A DNA stretch of 64,000 nt from Psychroflexus longus (GTDB taxonomy: Bacteria; Bacteroidota; Bacteroidia; Flavobacteriales; Flavobacteriaceae). Below are positions 54,728 through 64,000 of this stretch, one piece after another; positions within the stretch are counted from its first letter, which is position 1, and each line of letters starts with the position of its first letter. The translations under genes and the position numbers were made by a program. The notes beneath the pieces were generated by a model. It was given only the letters and a program-made list of their open reading frames with translations, was not told where the DNA came from and ran no database searches. The DNA is taken from positions 1 to 64,000 of the forward strand of contig NZ_JAIQZE010000006.1 in NCBI RefSeq assembly GCF_020164595.1. Direction: 5' to 3'.

Positions 54728-56956
54728 ATGAATTTAAAGCGCGTTACTGCAAGCTTATTGTTTTTATCTGTGAGTCTATTATCTGCTCAAGATCAAAAAA
54801 CTGAACAAAAAGATTCAATTCAAGACCTAAAGGAGGTCACTATTATAGCCAATAAGTTACTGGGAAGTAAATTTGAAGCCAGAAACCGAACAGGTTCTGC
54901 TTATTTTCTATCTAAGCAAGAACTTATGCAACAAAACTACTCCGACATCAATAGAGTATTGGGTCAAATTCCAGGGGTAAATATTTATGAAGAAGATGGG
55001 TTCGGATTAAGACCCAACATAAGCTTGAGAGGTACTTCTCCAGAACGTTCTTCAAAAATCAACATTATGGAAGACGGAATACTACTGGCTCCTGCTCCTT
55101 ATAGTGCTTCAGCAGCTTATTATTTCCCGAATGTGAATCGTATGCAATCAGTTGAAGTTCTGAAAGGTAGTAGCCAGATTCAATATGGACCAAACACTAC
55201 AGGTGGTGCTATTAATTTTGTCTCTACAGAAATTCCTGAAGACTTTAACATCAATCTAAGATCGAGTTTTGGTAGTTACAATACACTGAATTCTTACGCA
55301 AATGTTGGGGATTCATTTGAAAACTTTGGCTATATGGTCGAGTATAACAGAAGACAATCTGAAGGATTCAAAAATCTTGATAATGGCGGAGATACGGGAT
55401 TTGATATGAATGACGTGGTTGCAAAGTTTAGAATAAACACCAATGCAGACGCCAAAGTTTATCAGTCTTTAGATTTTAAATTTCAGTTTTCTGATGAACA
55501 ATCGGATGAGACTTATTTAGGACTTACTGATGAGGATTTCAGCAGAACCCCATTTAGAAGATATGCAGGTTCTCAAGAGGATTTGATGGATACGGAGCAC
55601 ACACAATTTATGTTGACCCACACAGCAAAATTCAATGATTATTTCAGAATCACCACTACTGCTTACAGAAATGATTTTAAAAGAAATTGGTACAAATTGA
55701 ATGATGTTTCTGCGGCTGGACAATCCAGTAGCATTGCTAATTTGCTTAACAATCCTGGAGACTTTCCTTTATTATTTGGAATCGTTGATGGGTCACAAGA
55801 TTTTGCTGGTTCTGCTTTGAATTTAAAAAATAACAATAGAGAATATTACTCTCAAGGCATCCAAACTAAAGCAGATTACCACTTTTTAACTGGCGATGTC
55901 TACCATGACATAGAAGTTGGTTTAAGATATCATCAGGATGAGGAGGATCGTTTCCAGTGGGTAGATGGTTACAACATGATTAATGGCAATATGAATTTGA
56001 TAGATGCTGGAGTTCCAGGAACAGATTCTAATAGAGTGACAGACGCAAAAGCGCTAGCAGCACATATTTTGTACAAATTGAAATATGGTAAATTGACTTT
56101 GACCCCCGGATTTAGATATGAAAACATCAAACTAGAACGAAATGACTACGGCAGTAATGACGTAAATAGAACTGGGATTAACTTATCATCAAGATCCAAT
56201 GAAATCAATGAATTCATTCCAGGAATTGGTGCAAATTATAAGTTGAATCAGGAACTTTCGTTTTTTGGTGGTGTGCACAAAGGATTTTCTCCAGGTGGAA
56301 CAAGACCTGAAGAAAGCTCTGAGCAGAGTGTGAATTATGAATTAGGTACACGCTTCAATCACAATGGACTTTCTGGTGAGGTTGTAGGTTTTTACAACGA
56401 TTATAGTAATTTATTAGGAAGTGATTTTGCAGCAACAGGCGGTGTAGGTACTTTAGATCAATTTAACGCAGGAGAAGTAGATGTTAAAGGTATTGAAGCT
56501 CAAGCTGCTTTCGATTTTCTAAAAAGAAATTCTAACTTTAGTCTGCCACTAACTCTTTCTTACACCTTTACGGATGCTACTTTTCAAAATAATTTTGACA
56601 GTAATGTTGGTATCTGGGGAGAAGTATCTGATGGTGATGAAGTTCCCTACATTTCTAGACACCAATTCAACGCGGGTTTAAGCTTTATAGCTAACAAATT
56701 TGAAGCTCACGCCAATGCTAGATATAGAGGAGAATTTAGAACTCAAGCAGGTTCTGGAAGTATTCCGGCAAACGAAAAAGTTGGAAGTAATTTCATAGTA
56801 GATATTTCGGCCAAGTATCACTTAACTCAAAACTTTAGTTTGACTTCAAATGTCATTAATTTGCTTGATACAGAATATGAAGTAGCAAGAGTTCCAGCTG
56901 GATTAAGACCAGGTCATCCTTTCGGAATATACGGAGGTTTTGAATTTAGATTTTAA
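54728..56956 (+). CDS. TonB-dependent receptor, FecA-like
   Basis: A 742-residue outer-membrane receptor. Signal peptide (1-20), then a TonB box-like IQDLKEVTIIAN and a plug (RVLGQIPGVNIYEEDGFGLRPNISLRGTSPERSSKINIMEDG, VEVLKGSSQIQYGPNTTGGAINFVS) that resembles FecA/COG4772 receptors. The barrel ends with the terminal aromatic F in YGGFEFRF. The substrate is likely an iron chelate (inference). No FecR/FecI genes flank it. An A/T palindrome TTAATTTAAATTAA lies 88 bp upstream. Confidence 0.82.
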   Translation: MNLKRVTASLLFLSVSLLSAQDQKTEQKDSIQDLKEVTIIANKLLGSKFEARNRTGSAYFLSKQELMQQNYSDINRVLGQIPGVNIYEEDGFGLRPNISLRGTSPERSSKINIMEDGILLAPAPYSASAAYYFPNVNRMQSVEVLKGSSQIQYGPNTTGGAINFVSTEIPEDFNINLRSSFGSYNTLNSYANVGDSFENFGYMVEYNRRQSEGFKNLDNGGDTGFDMNDVVAKFRINTNADAKVYQSLDFKFQFSDEQSDETYLGLTDEDFSRTPFRRYAGSQEDLMDTEHTQFMLTHTAKFNDYFRITTTAYRNDFKRNWYKLNDVSAAGQSSSIANLLNNPGDFPLLFGIVDGSQDFAGSALNLKNNNREYYSQGIQTKADYHFLTGDVYHDIEVGLRYHQDEEDRFQWVDGYNMINGNMNLIDAGVPGTDSNRVTDAKALAAHILYKLKYGKLTLTPGFRYENIKLERNDYGSNDVNRTGINLSSRSNEINEFIPGIGANYKLNQELSFFGGVHKGFSPGGTRPEESSEQSVNYELGTRFNHNGLSGEVVGFYNDYSNLLGSDFAATGGVGTLDQFNAGEVDVKGIEAQAAFDFLKRNSNFSLPLTLSYTFTDATFQNNFDSNVGIWGEVSDGDEVPYISRHQFNAGLSFIANKFEAHANARYRGEFRTQAGSGSIPANEKVGSNFIVDISAKYHLTQNFSLTSNVINLLDTEYEVARVPAGLRPGHPFGIYGGFEFRF

Positions 56957-56981
56957 TCTAAAAAGATAAAGTTTACAATTT

Positions 56982-57016
56982 AAAAGAGCTTGAATCATCA
57001 GGATTCAAGCTCTTTT
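56982..57016. terminator. Bidirectional terminator
   Basis: A perfect 15-bp stem (AAAAGAGCTTGAATC with GATTCAAGCTCTTTT) around a 5-nt loop, between the convergent TonB receptor and protease genes. Confidence 0.85.
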
Positions 57017-57032
57017 TTGTGAAACAAATACT

Positions 57033-59291
57033 CTAGATTTTAATAAATTTCTTCGTCAAAGTCTTATTTCCATTATCGATTTGAATGAAATAAACACCAA
57101 TTTGGAATGAATTTATATCTATTTCCAAATTTTCAGTATTATTTTGGTATAAAAGTTTACCCGATAAGTCAAAGATTGAAACCATTGCATCATCTTCAAG
57201 ATTACCTTCGATTCTTATAATAGATTTAGATGGATTAGGAAAAATTGAAAACTCAAATTCTTCTGCTGAAAGTACTTCATTGATTCTGAATTTTATAACT
57301 TCTCTCACACCAAACTCACCTCCTTCTGCAATCACTTGGGAAGAATCGGTTTGAAGAGTGTAAGATCCTTCACCATATACACAACAAATCCCATCTCCTT
57401 CTGTGTCAAAAATCACCAATTCATAGCATTTCCCGGGCTCCACTTCAAATTGTTCAACATAAGTTGTATTATTTGTTAAATTACCTTGACTTTCTTCAAT
57501 CACAATTCCAGACTCATCCAGCAAACTCCAGGATGTTTCAGAAGCATAATCATCTGTTAGTAAAGTAAATACAATTGAATCTGTTGTGAATCGAAAGTTT
57601 TCATAATTATCTATGCTTCGGTTGATAGAATTATTGTTAGTGAATTCGTCCTCTTGTCCATTAATCACTAATTCAGCTTGAAGTTGATTGCTAAAATTTA
57701 GGTCCAACGTTGTAGATGTTATGATATCTGTTTCTCCTGAAGACAGATTACCAGACCAGCTTACATTTTGCTCAGGTTCTGATCCAACCCTGTAGGTTAA
57801 TGTCGCTCTAGTTATGTTTTCAACTCCATTATTGAGTATTCTAAAAACAGGAAAGGCTTCATCTCCACAAATTGGCTCATCTAGATCATCCAGTAACAAT
57901 GCTGCATCGTAGGCAAAGGTTTCAGTTGGAGGATATTGACCTAAAACTTGAATTCCTCTGTCATTAGGGTCAAGCCATTCTTTGAGCCTAGAATCTATGC
58001 TATTTCCATAATCCCAGGACACATCAAATCTACCATAATAATCAAAAGCACCATTGTTTATAGTTCCATTACACGCTGCTGCTCCACCTGCTAGTTGACC
58101 AATAATCCTTCCATTTGGATCAAAAAGAGCAGAACCCGAAGAGCCTGGTTCTGTCACTCCCAGCTCCCACTCATCAAGGAACCAATTGTCCATATCGTCT
58201 ATATTATTAAAAGGTCTTGAATTTTTAGAGGGACTGTCGTTGTCTCTGGATACTTTCATGATATCGCCTCTGGGATGGTGAATTCCGACAGCAAAATCTG
58301 GTATATCACCAGTTCGATCCCATCCTGCCCATACTAAGTCCCAGTTTCCTGGAAATGTTGCATTTATCTCTAAAAGTGCAAAATCTGACTTTGCATTATT
58401 TGCCAGTAAAGTGGCACCGCTTGCGGTTTGATTGAAACTGCTATTTGACGAATTTACAGTTGTAGAACATGAAGGGTTTGGACTTATCCAATCAAATCTG
58501 AAAGCCCAACTCCCCACAGAGCCTTCTAAACAATGATTGGCAGTTAAGAAATACTGCTTTCCATCGTTTTCTGTATTATTGATAAGGGTCCCAGAGCAAA
58601 CGCTACTGCCGGTTAAAACCAACGCAACAGATTTTTTAAGTTCATCCTTAATATCATCAAAATCACTTCCAATAGGACAATCAACATCCAGGTTACAGTC
58701 TGCTGAATCGTTTAATTCTTTTTGTAATTCTGAAACTTCATTTACGCTTCTGTAACCGTGAATTACTTTCGATATATGTAATTGCCCTTTAAAATCTACA
58801 TGCTTAGGCTCATAATATTCAATCCAAATGTTTTCTCCATCTATCAACCATGAACCAAATTGCATATCTGCTCTATTCTGAGAAGACGTGTAAGCACCTA
58901 AAAGATCAGTTTTTTTATTGTTATAGAAATATAATTTGGCTCCCTCTGGCAATAAAAATTCATCAAACATAAAATTTATAGTTTTTGCTCCTTTAGATTT
59001 TACATTCAAAAGCCAAACCTTTGACCCGTCTTTTAGCGTATTCCAAGTTCCATCTTTGAAACCTAAACTAACTTGATGTTCGTATCCAAAGCGAAAGGGC
59101 TTTTCTTGAAGTTGATCATTTATTTTATCCTGTTCTTGAAGTGTTTTTAAATCGAAGCTAGGAAGAGAAATTGATTTTTTTGAGACTAAATCCAGCTTCC
59201 AACTTTTTGGTTGTCCTGAATTAGTTACCTGAGCTTGAACAGAAAAGGATATAAAAACAGCAATAATTAGGTTAAAATAAAAAGTTTTCAT
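57033..59291 (-). CDS. Secreted trypsin-like serine protease with T9SS sorting domain
   Basis: 752 residues. Signal peptide (about 1-20, ending VQAQ), a propeptide-like region, then an S1-type domain with catalytic His in FLTANHC, Asp in KSDFALLEI and Ser in PGSSGSALFD. A beta-rich region follows, and the end (FSIFPNPSKSIIRIEG...GVYFIQIDNGNKTLTKKFIKI) is a type A sorting domain for type IX secretion. The arrangement resembles lysyl-endopeptidase-like secreted proteases. The T9SS regulator PorX lies elsewhere in this window. Confidence 0.9.
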   Translation of the reverse strand: MKTFYFNLIIAVFISFSVQAQVTNSGQPKSWKLDLVSKKSISLPSFDLKTLQEQDKINDQLQEKPFRFGYEHQVSLGFKDGTWNTLKDGSKVWLLNVKSKGAKTINFMFDEFLLPEGAKLYFYNNKKTDLLGAYTSSQNRADMQFGSWLIDGENIWIEYYEPKHVDFKGQLHISKVIHGYRSVNEVSELQKELNDSADCNLDVDCPIGSDFDDIKDELKKSVALVLTGSSVCSGTLINNTENDGKQYFLTANHCLEGSVGSWAFRFDWISPNPSCSTTVNSSNSSFNQTASGATLLANNAKSDFALLEINATFPGNWDLVWAGWDRTGDIPDFAVGIHHPRGDIMKVSRDNDSPSKNSRPFNNIDDMDNWFLDEWELGVTEPGSSGSALFDPNGRIIGQLAGGAAACNGTINNGAFDYYGRFDVSWDYGNSIDSRLKEWLDPNDRGIQVLGQYPPTETFAYDAALLLDDLDEPICGDEAFPVFRILNNGVENITRATLTYRVGSEPEQNVSWSGNLSSGETDIITSTTLDLNFSNQLQAELVINGQEDEFTNNNSINRSIDNYENFRFTTDSIVFTLLTDDYASETSWSLLDESGIVIEESQGNLTNNTTYVEQFEVEPGKCYELVIFDTEGDGICCVYGEGSYTLQTDSSQVIAEGGEFGVREVIKFRINEVLSAEEFEFSIFPNPSKSIIRIEGNLEDDAMVSIFDLSGKLLYQNNTENLEIDINSFQIGVYFIQIDNGNKTLTKKFIKI

Positions 59292-59702
59292 GCCCGTTGT
59301 TTCTTCAAATATATCATATTTAAAATATCAATTTAAAAATACTGATAAATAATAATCTTTCCTCAGAAAATGAAACTTAAGTAGTGTTTCATAATTCAAT
59401 TATTTAGATAATTTTGATTTGCTTATAATCTTAAGTTTTTATTGATTATTTTTTATAAAGTTGAAAACAGTCTAGGATATTTTAATATCGAAGCTTTTAC
59501 ATTACTAATATTTTTAAATGAGCTACTCTAACTTAAATCAAAAAGCTTTAATTTTAATCAGAATAGTTTTATTAAAACTAAGTACTTGATTCTTATAATC
59601 ACGACATGTCTTTTTGTCTTATAATTTCCTACTTAATGCGTCATTTTGTCTTGTAAGTGTTTCGGTATATGTTTTGAAATATGAGTTAAAAAAAACAACA
59701 CA
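59292..59702. other. Long A/T-rich intergenic region before clpB
   Basis: A gap of about 410 bp between the divergent protease and clpB genes. It holds the protease promoter box at its left end, but no clear TAnnTTTG box before clpB; the nearest candidate TATGTTTTG has one extra base. No convincing ORF, RNA gene or long repeat was seen. A heat-shock-type promoter may lie here but could not be identified. Confidence 0.4.
59306..59313 (-). promoter_or_regulatory. -7 promoter box for the protease gene
   Basis: TATATTTG on the minus strand, giving a leader of about 11 nt to the ATG at 59291. Confidence 0.5.
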
Positions 59703-62288
59703 ATGGACTTTAAAAACTTTACCATAAAAACTCAGGAAGCCGTTCAGAAAGCTCAGCTTCTTGCGCAAGAATTAGGGCATCAGCAAATTGAAAACGAGCA
59801 TTTATTCAAAGCTATTTCTGAAGTTGATGAAAATGTAACTCCTTTTATTCTAAAGAAATTAAATGTAAATACTCAATTATTTTTGCAAATTCTCGATAAA
59901 AATATAGAAAGCTTTCCAAAAGTATCAGGTGGAGATATAGCGCTATCAAGAGAAGCTTACAAGACCATCAATGAAGCGAGTATCGTTGCCAAAAAGATGA
60001 AGGATGAATATGTTTCTATAGAACATCTCATCTTAGCCATTTTTAAAAGTAAAAGCAAAGTAACTCAAGTTCTAAAAGATCAGGGAGTTACAGAAAAAGC
60101 TCTGGAAGCTGCAATACAGGAACTACGAAAAGGGGATCGAGTCACTTCTCAAAGTGCAGAAGACAATTATAATTCTTTAGATAAGTATGCCAATAATCTC
60201 AATAAAATGGCAGAGGAAGGTAAATTGGACCCTGTCATAGGAAGAGATGAAGAAATAAGAAGAATACTTCAAATTTTATCGAGAAGAACCAAAAATAACC
60301 CGATGCTGGTTGGTGAACCCGGTACAGGTAAAACTGCAATTGCAGAAGGATTAGCTCACAGAATTATTGCTGGAGATGTTCCAGAGAATTTAAAATCTAA
60401 AAAAATCTATAGCCTGGATATGGGCGCCTTAATTGCTGGTGCTAAGTATAAAGGTGAATTTGAAGAACGATTGAAATCAGTTATCAAAGAAGTAACTACG
60501 AGTGACGGAGATATCGTTTTATTCATAGATGAAATTCACACACTTGTTGGCGCTGGTGGTGGTGAAGGTGCAATGGATGCTGCTAATATTTTAAAACCTG
60601 CCCTAGCCAGAGGTGAACTGAGAGCCATAGGTGCTACAACTTTAGATGAATTTCAAAAGTACTTTGAAAAAGATAAAGCCCTTGAAAGACGTTTTCAAAA
60701 GGTTACTGTTAATGAGCCAGATACAGAAAGTGCCATCTCTATCTTGAGAGGTATTAAAGAAAAATATGAAACCCATCACAAAGTAAGAATTAAAGACGAA
60801 GCTATTATTGGAGCAGTCGAACTTTCGCAACGCTACATTACCAATAGGTTCTTACCAGATAAAGCTATTGACTTAATGGATGAAGCTGCATCCAAATTAA
60901 GAATGGAAATCAATTCCAAGCCCGAAGAGCTTGATGTTCTTGACCGAAAAGTAATGCAGTTGGAAATTGAAATTGAAGCTATCAAGCGTGAGAAAGACGA
61001 TACAAAATTAAAATCATTGAGAGCAGATTTAGCTGACCTCAAAGAAGAACGCAATACACTACACGCTCGCTGGAAGAATGAAAAAGATATTGTAGATCAC
61101 ATTCAAAAAGTAAAAACTGACATTGAGAATTTCAAACTCGAAGCTGAGCGTGCAGAACGTGAAGGAGATTATGGAAAAGTGGCTGAAATTCGCTACGGAA
61201 AGATAAAAGAAGCTCAGGAGAAACTGGAAGAACTTCAGAATGAAGTTGAAGACCAGAAATCTGAAAACACGCTGATCAAAGAAGAAGTAGATTATGAAGA
61301 TATCGCAGAGGTAGTCGCCAAATGGACTGGAATTCCAGTCACCAAAATGCTACAATCAGATCGTGAGAAACTTCTCAAGCTGGAAGATGAGCTTCACAAT
61401 AGAGTTGTTGGACAAGACGAAGCCATACAGGCTGTTTCTGATGCTGTAAGAAGAAGCAGAGCAGGATTGCAAGATCAAAATAGACCAATAGGTTCTTTTC
61501 TATTCTTAGGGACTACTGGTGTAGGTAAAACTGAATTAGCCAAGGCTCTTGCAGAATACATGTTTGATGATGAAAGCTCAATGACGAGGATAGATATGAG
61601 TGAATATCAAGAAAGACACTCTGTAAGTCGTCTTGTTGGAGCGCCTCCGGGATATGTTGGATATGAGGAAGGCGGACAATTGACAGAAGCTGTAAGGAGA
61701 AAACCTTACTCTGTTATTCTGTTGGACGAAATTGAGAAAGCACATCCGGATACATTCAATATTTTATTGCAAGTTTTAGATGAGGGCCGATTAACCGATA
61801 ACAAGGGACGACTAGCTGATTTCAAAAATTCAATCATAGTAATGACTTCAAATATTGGTAGTCACATCATTCAGGAAAAATATGATGCAACAGAAGACGT
61901 AGATTCAGCTATGGAAAGCGCAAAAGTTGAAGTTCTTGGTCTATTAAAACAAAGTGTGAGACCAGAATTTCTTAATAGAATTGATGATGTGGTTATGTTT
62001 GCACCACTTTCAAAAGACGATATAAAAGAAATTGTTCAACTACAAATCAATAATTTGAAAAAAATGTTGATGAAGCAGGGAATCACAATAGACGCTACTG
62101 AAGAAGCTATCGGTTATTTAGCTAAAGTCGGATTTGATCCACAATACGGTGCAAGACCTGTAAAGAGAACCATTCAAAAAGAAGTGTTGAATATGCTTTC
62201 AAAAGAAATTCTAGCCGAGAAAATAAAAACAGATAGCATTATCCTGCTGGATCAGTTTGACGGAAAACTTATTTTCAGAAATCAATAA
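59703..62288 (+). CDS. clpB: ATP-dependent chaperone ClpB
   Basis: An 861-residue hexameric AAA+ disaggregase working with DnaK. An N-domain (1-150) is followed by the first AAA domain (Walker A GEPGTGKT at 204-211, FIDEIH Walker B). A long coiled-coil M domain (about 400-530, Glu/Lys-rich) distinguishes it from ClpC and ClpA. The second AAA domain has GTTGVGKT (603-610), LLDEIEKAHPD and the GARPVKRTIQ sensor region. Complete and ordinary. Followed by a hairpin terminator. Confidence 0.96.
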   Translation: MDFKNFTIKTQEAVQKAQLLAQELGHQQIENEHLFKAISEVDENVTPFILKKLNVNTQLFLQILDKNIESFPKVSGGDIALSREAYKTINEASIVAKKMKDEYVSIEHLILAIFKSKSKVTQVLKDQGVTEKALEAAIQELRKGDRVTSQSAEDNYNSLDKYANNLNKMAEEGKLDPVIGRDEEIRRILQILSRRTKNNPMLVGEPGTGKTAIAEGLAHRIIAGDVPENLKSKKIYSLDMGALIAGAKYKGEFEERLKSVIKEVTTSDGDIVLFIDEIHTLVGAGGGEGAMDAANILKPALARGELRAIGATTLDEFQKYFEKDKALERRFQKVTVNEPDTESAISILRGIKEKYETHHKVRIKDEAIIGAVELSQRYITNRFLPDKAIDLMDEAASKLRMEINSKPEELDVLDRKVMQLEIEIEAIKREKDDTKLKSLRADLADLKEERNTLHARWKNEKDIVDHIQKVKTDIENFKLEAERAEREGDYGKVAEIRYGKIKEAQEKLEELQNEVEDQKSENTLIKEEVDYEDIAEVVAKWTGIPVTKMLQSDREKLLKLEDELHNRVVGQDEAIQAVSDAVRRSRAGLQDQNRPIGSFLFLGTTGVGKTELAKALAEYMFDDESSMTRIDMSEYQERHSVSRLVGAPPGYVGYEEGGQLTEAVRRKPYSVILLDEIEKAHPDTFNILLQVLDEGRLTDNKGRLADFKNSIIVMTSNIGSHIIQEKYDATEDVDSAMESAKVEVLGLLKQSVRPEFLNRIDDVVMFAPLSKDDIKEIVQLQINNLKKMLMKQGITIDATEEAIGYLAKVGFDPQYGARPVKRTIQKEVLNMLSKEILAEKIKTDSIILLDQFDGKLIFRNQ

Positions 62289-62315
62289 TTCAGCTACTTA
62301 TTAGTTTTATAATCT

Positions 62316-62349
62316 AAAAGCCCGTGTCATAATTCTAAAACGGGCTTTT
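62316..62349. terminator. Terminator between clpB and the hexapeptide-repeat gene
   Basis: A 10-bp stem AAAAGCCCGT/ACGGGCTTTT with a 14-nt loop, 27 nt past the clpB stop. The convergent gene ends at 62372, so it may serve both. Confidence 0.75.
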
Positions 62350-62371
62350 ATGATTATATTCAATTAATAAA

Positions 62372-62881
62372 CTAATCAATCCAAGTCTTATAGATAGTAT
62401 AGTTTTCAGCAGTGCGTTTTATCATTTCTAAATTTTCTTCAGAAGTGGTTTTTAGTTTTTTGGCAGGTATACCTGCGTAAACTGAATTGGCTTCTACCCT
62501 TTTGCCAGTGGTCACAATCGCTCCTGCTGCAATGATACTTCCACTTTCGATAACTGCATGATCCATCACAATTGCTCCCATTCCTATGAGAACATCATCA
62601 TGAATAGTACAGCCATGAACTATAGCTTTATGACCAATGGATACTCTATTACCAATTTTGGTTGATGCTTTTTTATAAGTGCAGTGAATTACTGCCCCAT
62701 CTTGAATATTCGTATCATGACCAATATCAATACTATTCACATCTCCTCGTATAACAGCATTATACCATACGCTGCAATTTTCACCCATATTAACTTCACC
62801 TACAACTGTAGAATTATCTGCCAAAAAACAGGATGCGGGGATTTTAGGAGATTTACCTTTTATTGATTGTATTAAGGCCAT
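62372..62881 (-). CDS. Gamma-carbonic anhydrase-like hexapeptide-repeat protein
   Basis: 169 residues forming a left-handed beta-helix trimer. The gamma-CA/PaaY family pattern includes YNAVIRGDVNSIDIGHDTNIQDGAVIHC and the metal-binding His residues in GHKAIVHGCTIHDDVLIGMGAIV. The C-terminal helix (SEENLEMIKRTAENY) is typical. It may bind zinc and act on CO2 or CoA thioesters; the substrate is unknown. The start lies 1 bp after the carB stop, so the two are likely co-transcribed. Confidence 0.85.
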   Translation of the reverse strand: MALIQSIKGKSPKIPASCFLADNSTVVGEVNMGENCSVWYNAVIRGDVNSIDIGHDTNIQDGAVIHCTYKKASTKIGNRVSIGHKAIVHGCTIHDDVLIGMGAIVMDHAVIESGSIIAAGAIVTTGKRVEANSVYAGIPAKKLKTTSEENLEMIKRTAENYTIYKTWID

Positions 62882-62882
62882 A

Positions 62883-64000
62883 TTATTTACTTAAATACAT
62901 TTTTCGTCTTCCATAAAGTTCATAAAATGTATCATCTTTCAAACTATCGATGAATAAAATACTTTCTCCTGTACTTTTCATTTCAGGGCCAAGTTGCTTG
63001 TTGACATTGTGAAATTTATCAAAAGAAAATACCGGTTGTTTTATCGCATATCCCTCCAACTGTGGATCAAAATTAAAGTCACTTAATTTGTTATGTCCCA
63101 GCATGATTTTAGTAGCATAATTCACATAAGGCTCCTTGTAAGCTTTTGCGATGAAAGGAACTGTCCGCGACGCTCTAGGGTTGGCTTCTATGATGTATAC
63201 GTTATCGTCTTTGATCGCAAACTGGACGTTAAGTAATCCAACTGTATTGAGTGCCAAAGCAATTTTTCTGGTATGGTCTCTAATCTGTTCAAGAACCAAA
63301 TCTCCTAAGTTAAATGGTGGTAAAAGCGCATTGGAATCTCCAGAGTGGATGCCGCAAGGTTCTATATGCTCCATGATTCCAATAATATAAACATCTTCAC
63401 CATCACAAATCGCGTCGGCTTCTGCCTCTATTGCTCCATCCAGATAATGATCAAGAAGGAGTTTATTGTTAGGTGTTTTTCTCAATAAATCAACTACATG
63501 AGTTTCGAGCTCTTTCTTGTTAATAACTATTTTCATTCCTTGACCTCCTAGAACGTAAGAAGGTCTAACAAGAATTGGGAAGTCCAATTCTTCAGCAAGG
63601 GCTAAAGCTTCATCAGCAGTTTCTGCTACACCAAATTCTGGGTATGGAATATTATTCTCTTGTAATAATTTTGAAAAACTTCCTCGGTCTTCTGCTAGAT
63701 CAAGAGCTTCATAACTAGTTCCAAGAATTTTAACGCCGTATCGGCTCAGCTTTTCAGCAAGTTTTAAGGCAGTTTGGCCACCAAGCTGAACAATGACACC
63801 TTCAGGCTTTTCATGCTTTATGATATCATAAATATGCTCCCAAAAAACAGGCTCAAAATAAAGTTTATCCGCAGTATCAAAATCAGTTGAAACAGTTTCT
63901 GGATTACAGTTAATCATTATAGTCTCATAACCGCATTCTGCAGCTGCCATCACACCATGCACACAACAGTAATCGAACTCTATGCCCTGCCCTATTCTAT
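62883..64000 (-). CDS. carB: Carbamoyl phosphate synthase large subunit, C-terminal half (partial)
   Basis: The 3' part of carB, with its 5' end beyond the window. About 372 residues are visible, beginning within RIGQGIEFDYCCVHG, the start of the second ATP-grasp half. NCNPETVSTDFDTADKLYFEP, VQLGGQTALKLAE, VLGGQGMKIV and IEANPRASRTVPFIAKAY are present. The protein ends at YELYGRRKMYLSK, without the C-terminal MGS-like allosteric domain of E. coli CarB. The apparent internal start at 63962 is a GTG inside the gene and not the real start. Confidence 0.94.
   Translation of the reverse strand, partial: RIGQGIEFDYCCVHGVMAAAECGYETIMINCNPETVSTDFDTADKLYFEPVFWEHIYDIIKHEKPEGVIVQLGGQTALKLAEKLSRYGVKILGTSYEALDLAEDRGSFSKLLQENNIPYPEFGVAETADEALALAEELDFPILVRPSYVLGGQGMKIVINKKELETHVVDLLRKTPNNKLLLDHYLDGAIEAEADAICDGEDVYIIGIMEHIEPCGIHSGDSNALLPPFNLGDLVLEQIRDHTRKIALALNTVGLLNVQFAIKDDNVYIIEANPRASRTVPFIAKAYKEPYVNYATKIMLGHNKLSDFNFDPQLEGYAIKQPVFSFDKFHNVNKQLGPEMKSTGESILFIDSLKDDTFYELYGRRKMYLSK

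Noticed and set aside
63962-64000. GTG at 63962 as a carB start
   Set aside because: The reading frame continues upstream through the conserved IGQGIEFDYCCVHG segment, so the true start lies outside the window.

Overview
The window looks like chromosomal DNA of a marine-type Flavobacteriaceae (phylum Bacteroidota). The evidence is: low G+C; TAnnTTTG (-7) promoter boxes in place of sigma70 boxes; a PorX response regulator and a secreted protease with a C-terminal type IX secretion sorting domain; a fused LpxC/FabZ; TonB receptors with a carboxypeptidase-like N-terminal domain; and fused HisB and HisIE. No tRNA, rRNA, CRISPR array, prophage or plasmid module was recognised. Mobile DNA is limited to one IS3-family end at the left edge and one MITE-like inverted repeat near 27.0 kb.

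Layout. 1-7.6 kb: IS end, SDR oxidoreductase, class A penicillin-binding protein, SdiA-regulated-like protein, MscS-type channel, MFS transporter and VTT-like membrane protein. 7.7-13.4 kb: RadD-like helicase, YebC, Lrp regulator, M14 peptidase and an XRE regulator whose divergent control region carries repeated TGTTTACA sites, then a small lipoprotein. 13.4-18.4 kb: topoisomerase IV genes parE-x-parC with an overlapping membrane protein gene between them. 18.5-22.0 kb: a ferredoxin divergent from acyl-CoA reductase, serC and a serA-like gene. 22.0-28.7 kb: RlpA and small proteins, a ZnuD-like TonB receptor unit, and CorA. 28.7-36.8 kb: a complete histidine operon (hisG-D-C-B-H-A-F-IE) with a His-rich leader peptide and attenuator in front and a divergent TruA-like gene behind. 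36.8-46.6 kb: prohibitin, a VWA-like membrane protein, fabG, sucD, and the lipid A cluster lpxD-lpxC/fabZ-lpxA-efp-lpxD2. 46.6-53.4 kb: HD phosphohydrolase, PorX, TsaE, alanine dehydrogenase, small proteins and MltF. 53.4-64 kb: a lipoprotein, a FecA-like TonB receptor, a secreted serine protease, ClpB, a hexapeptide-repeat protein and the 3' half of carB.

Most of the window is core metabolism and envelope biogenesis. The his operon makes histidine. The lpx genes make lipid A and sit with efp and sucD, as is common in this family. serC and the serA-like gene would make serine. PorX controls type IX secretion in relatives, and the protease at 57-59 kb is a likely cargo of that system. I did not find a clearly new multigene system. 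The best leads are regulatory: the TGTTTACA operators, the his attenuator, and several promoters placed so close to the start codon that the mRNAs should be leaderless. A few enzymes also carry altered key residues, and the metal-receptor unit merits a closer look.
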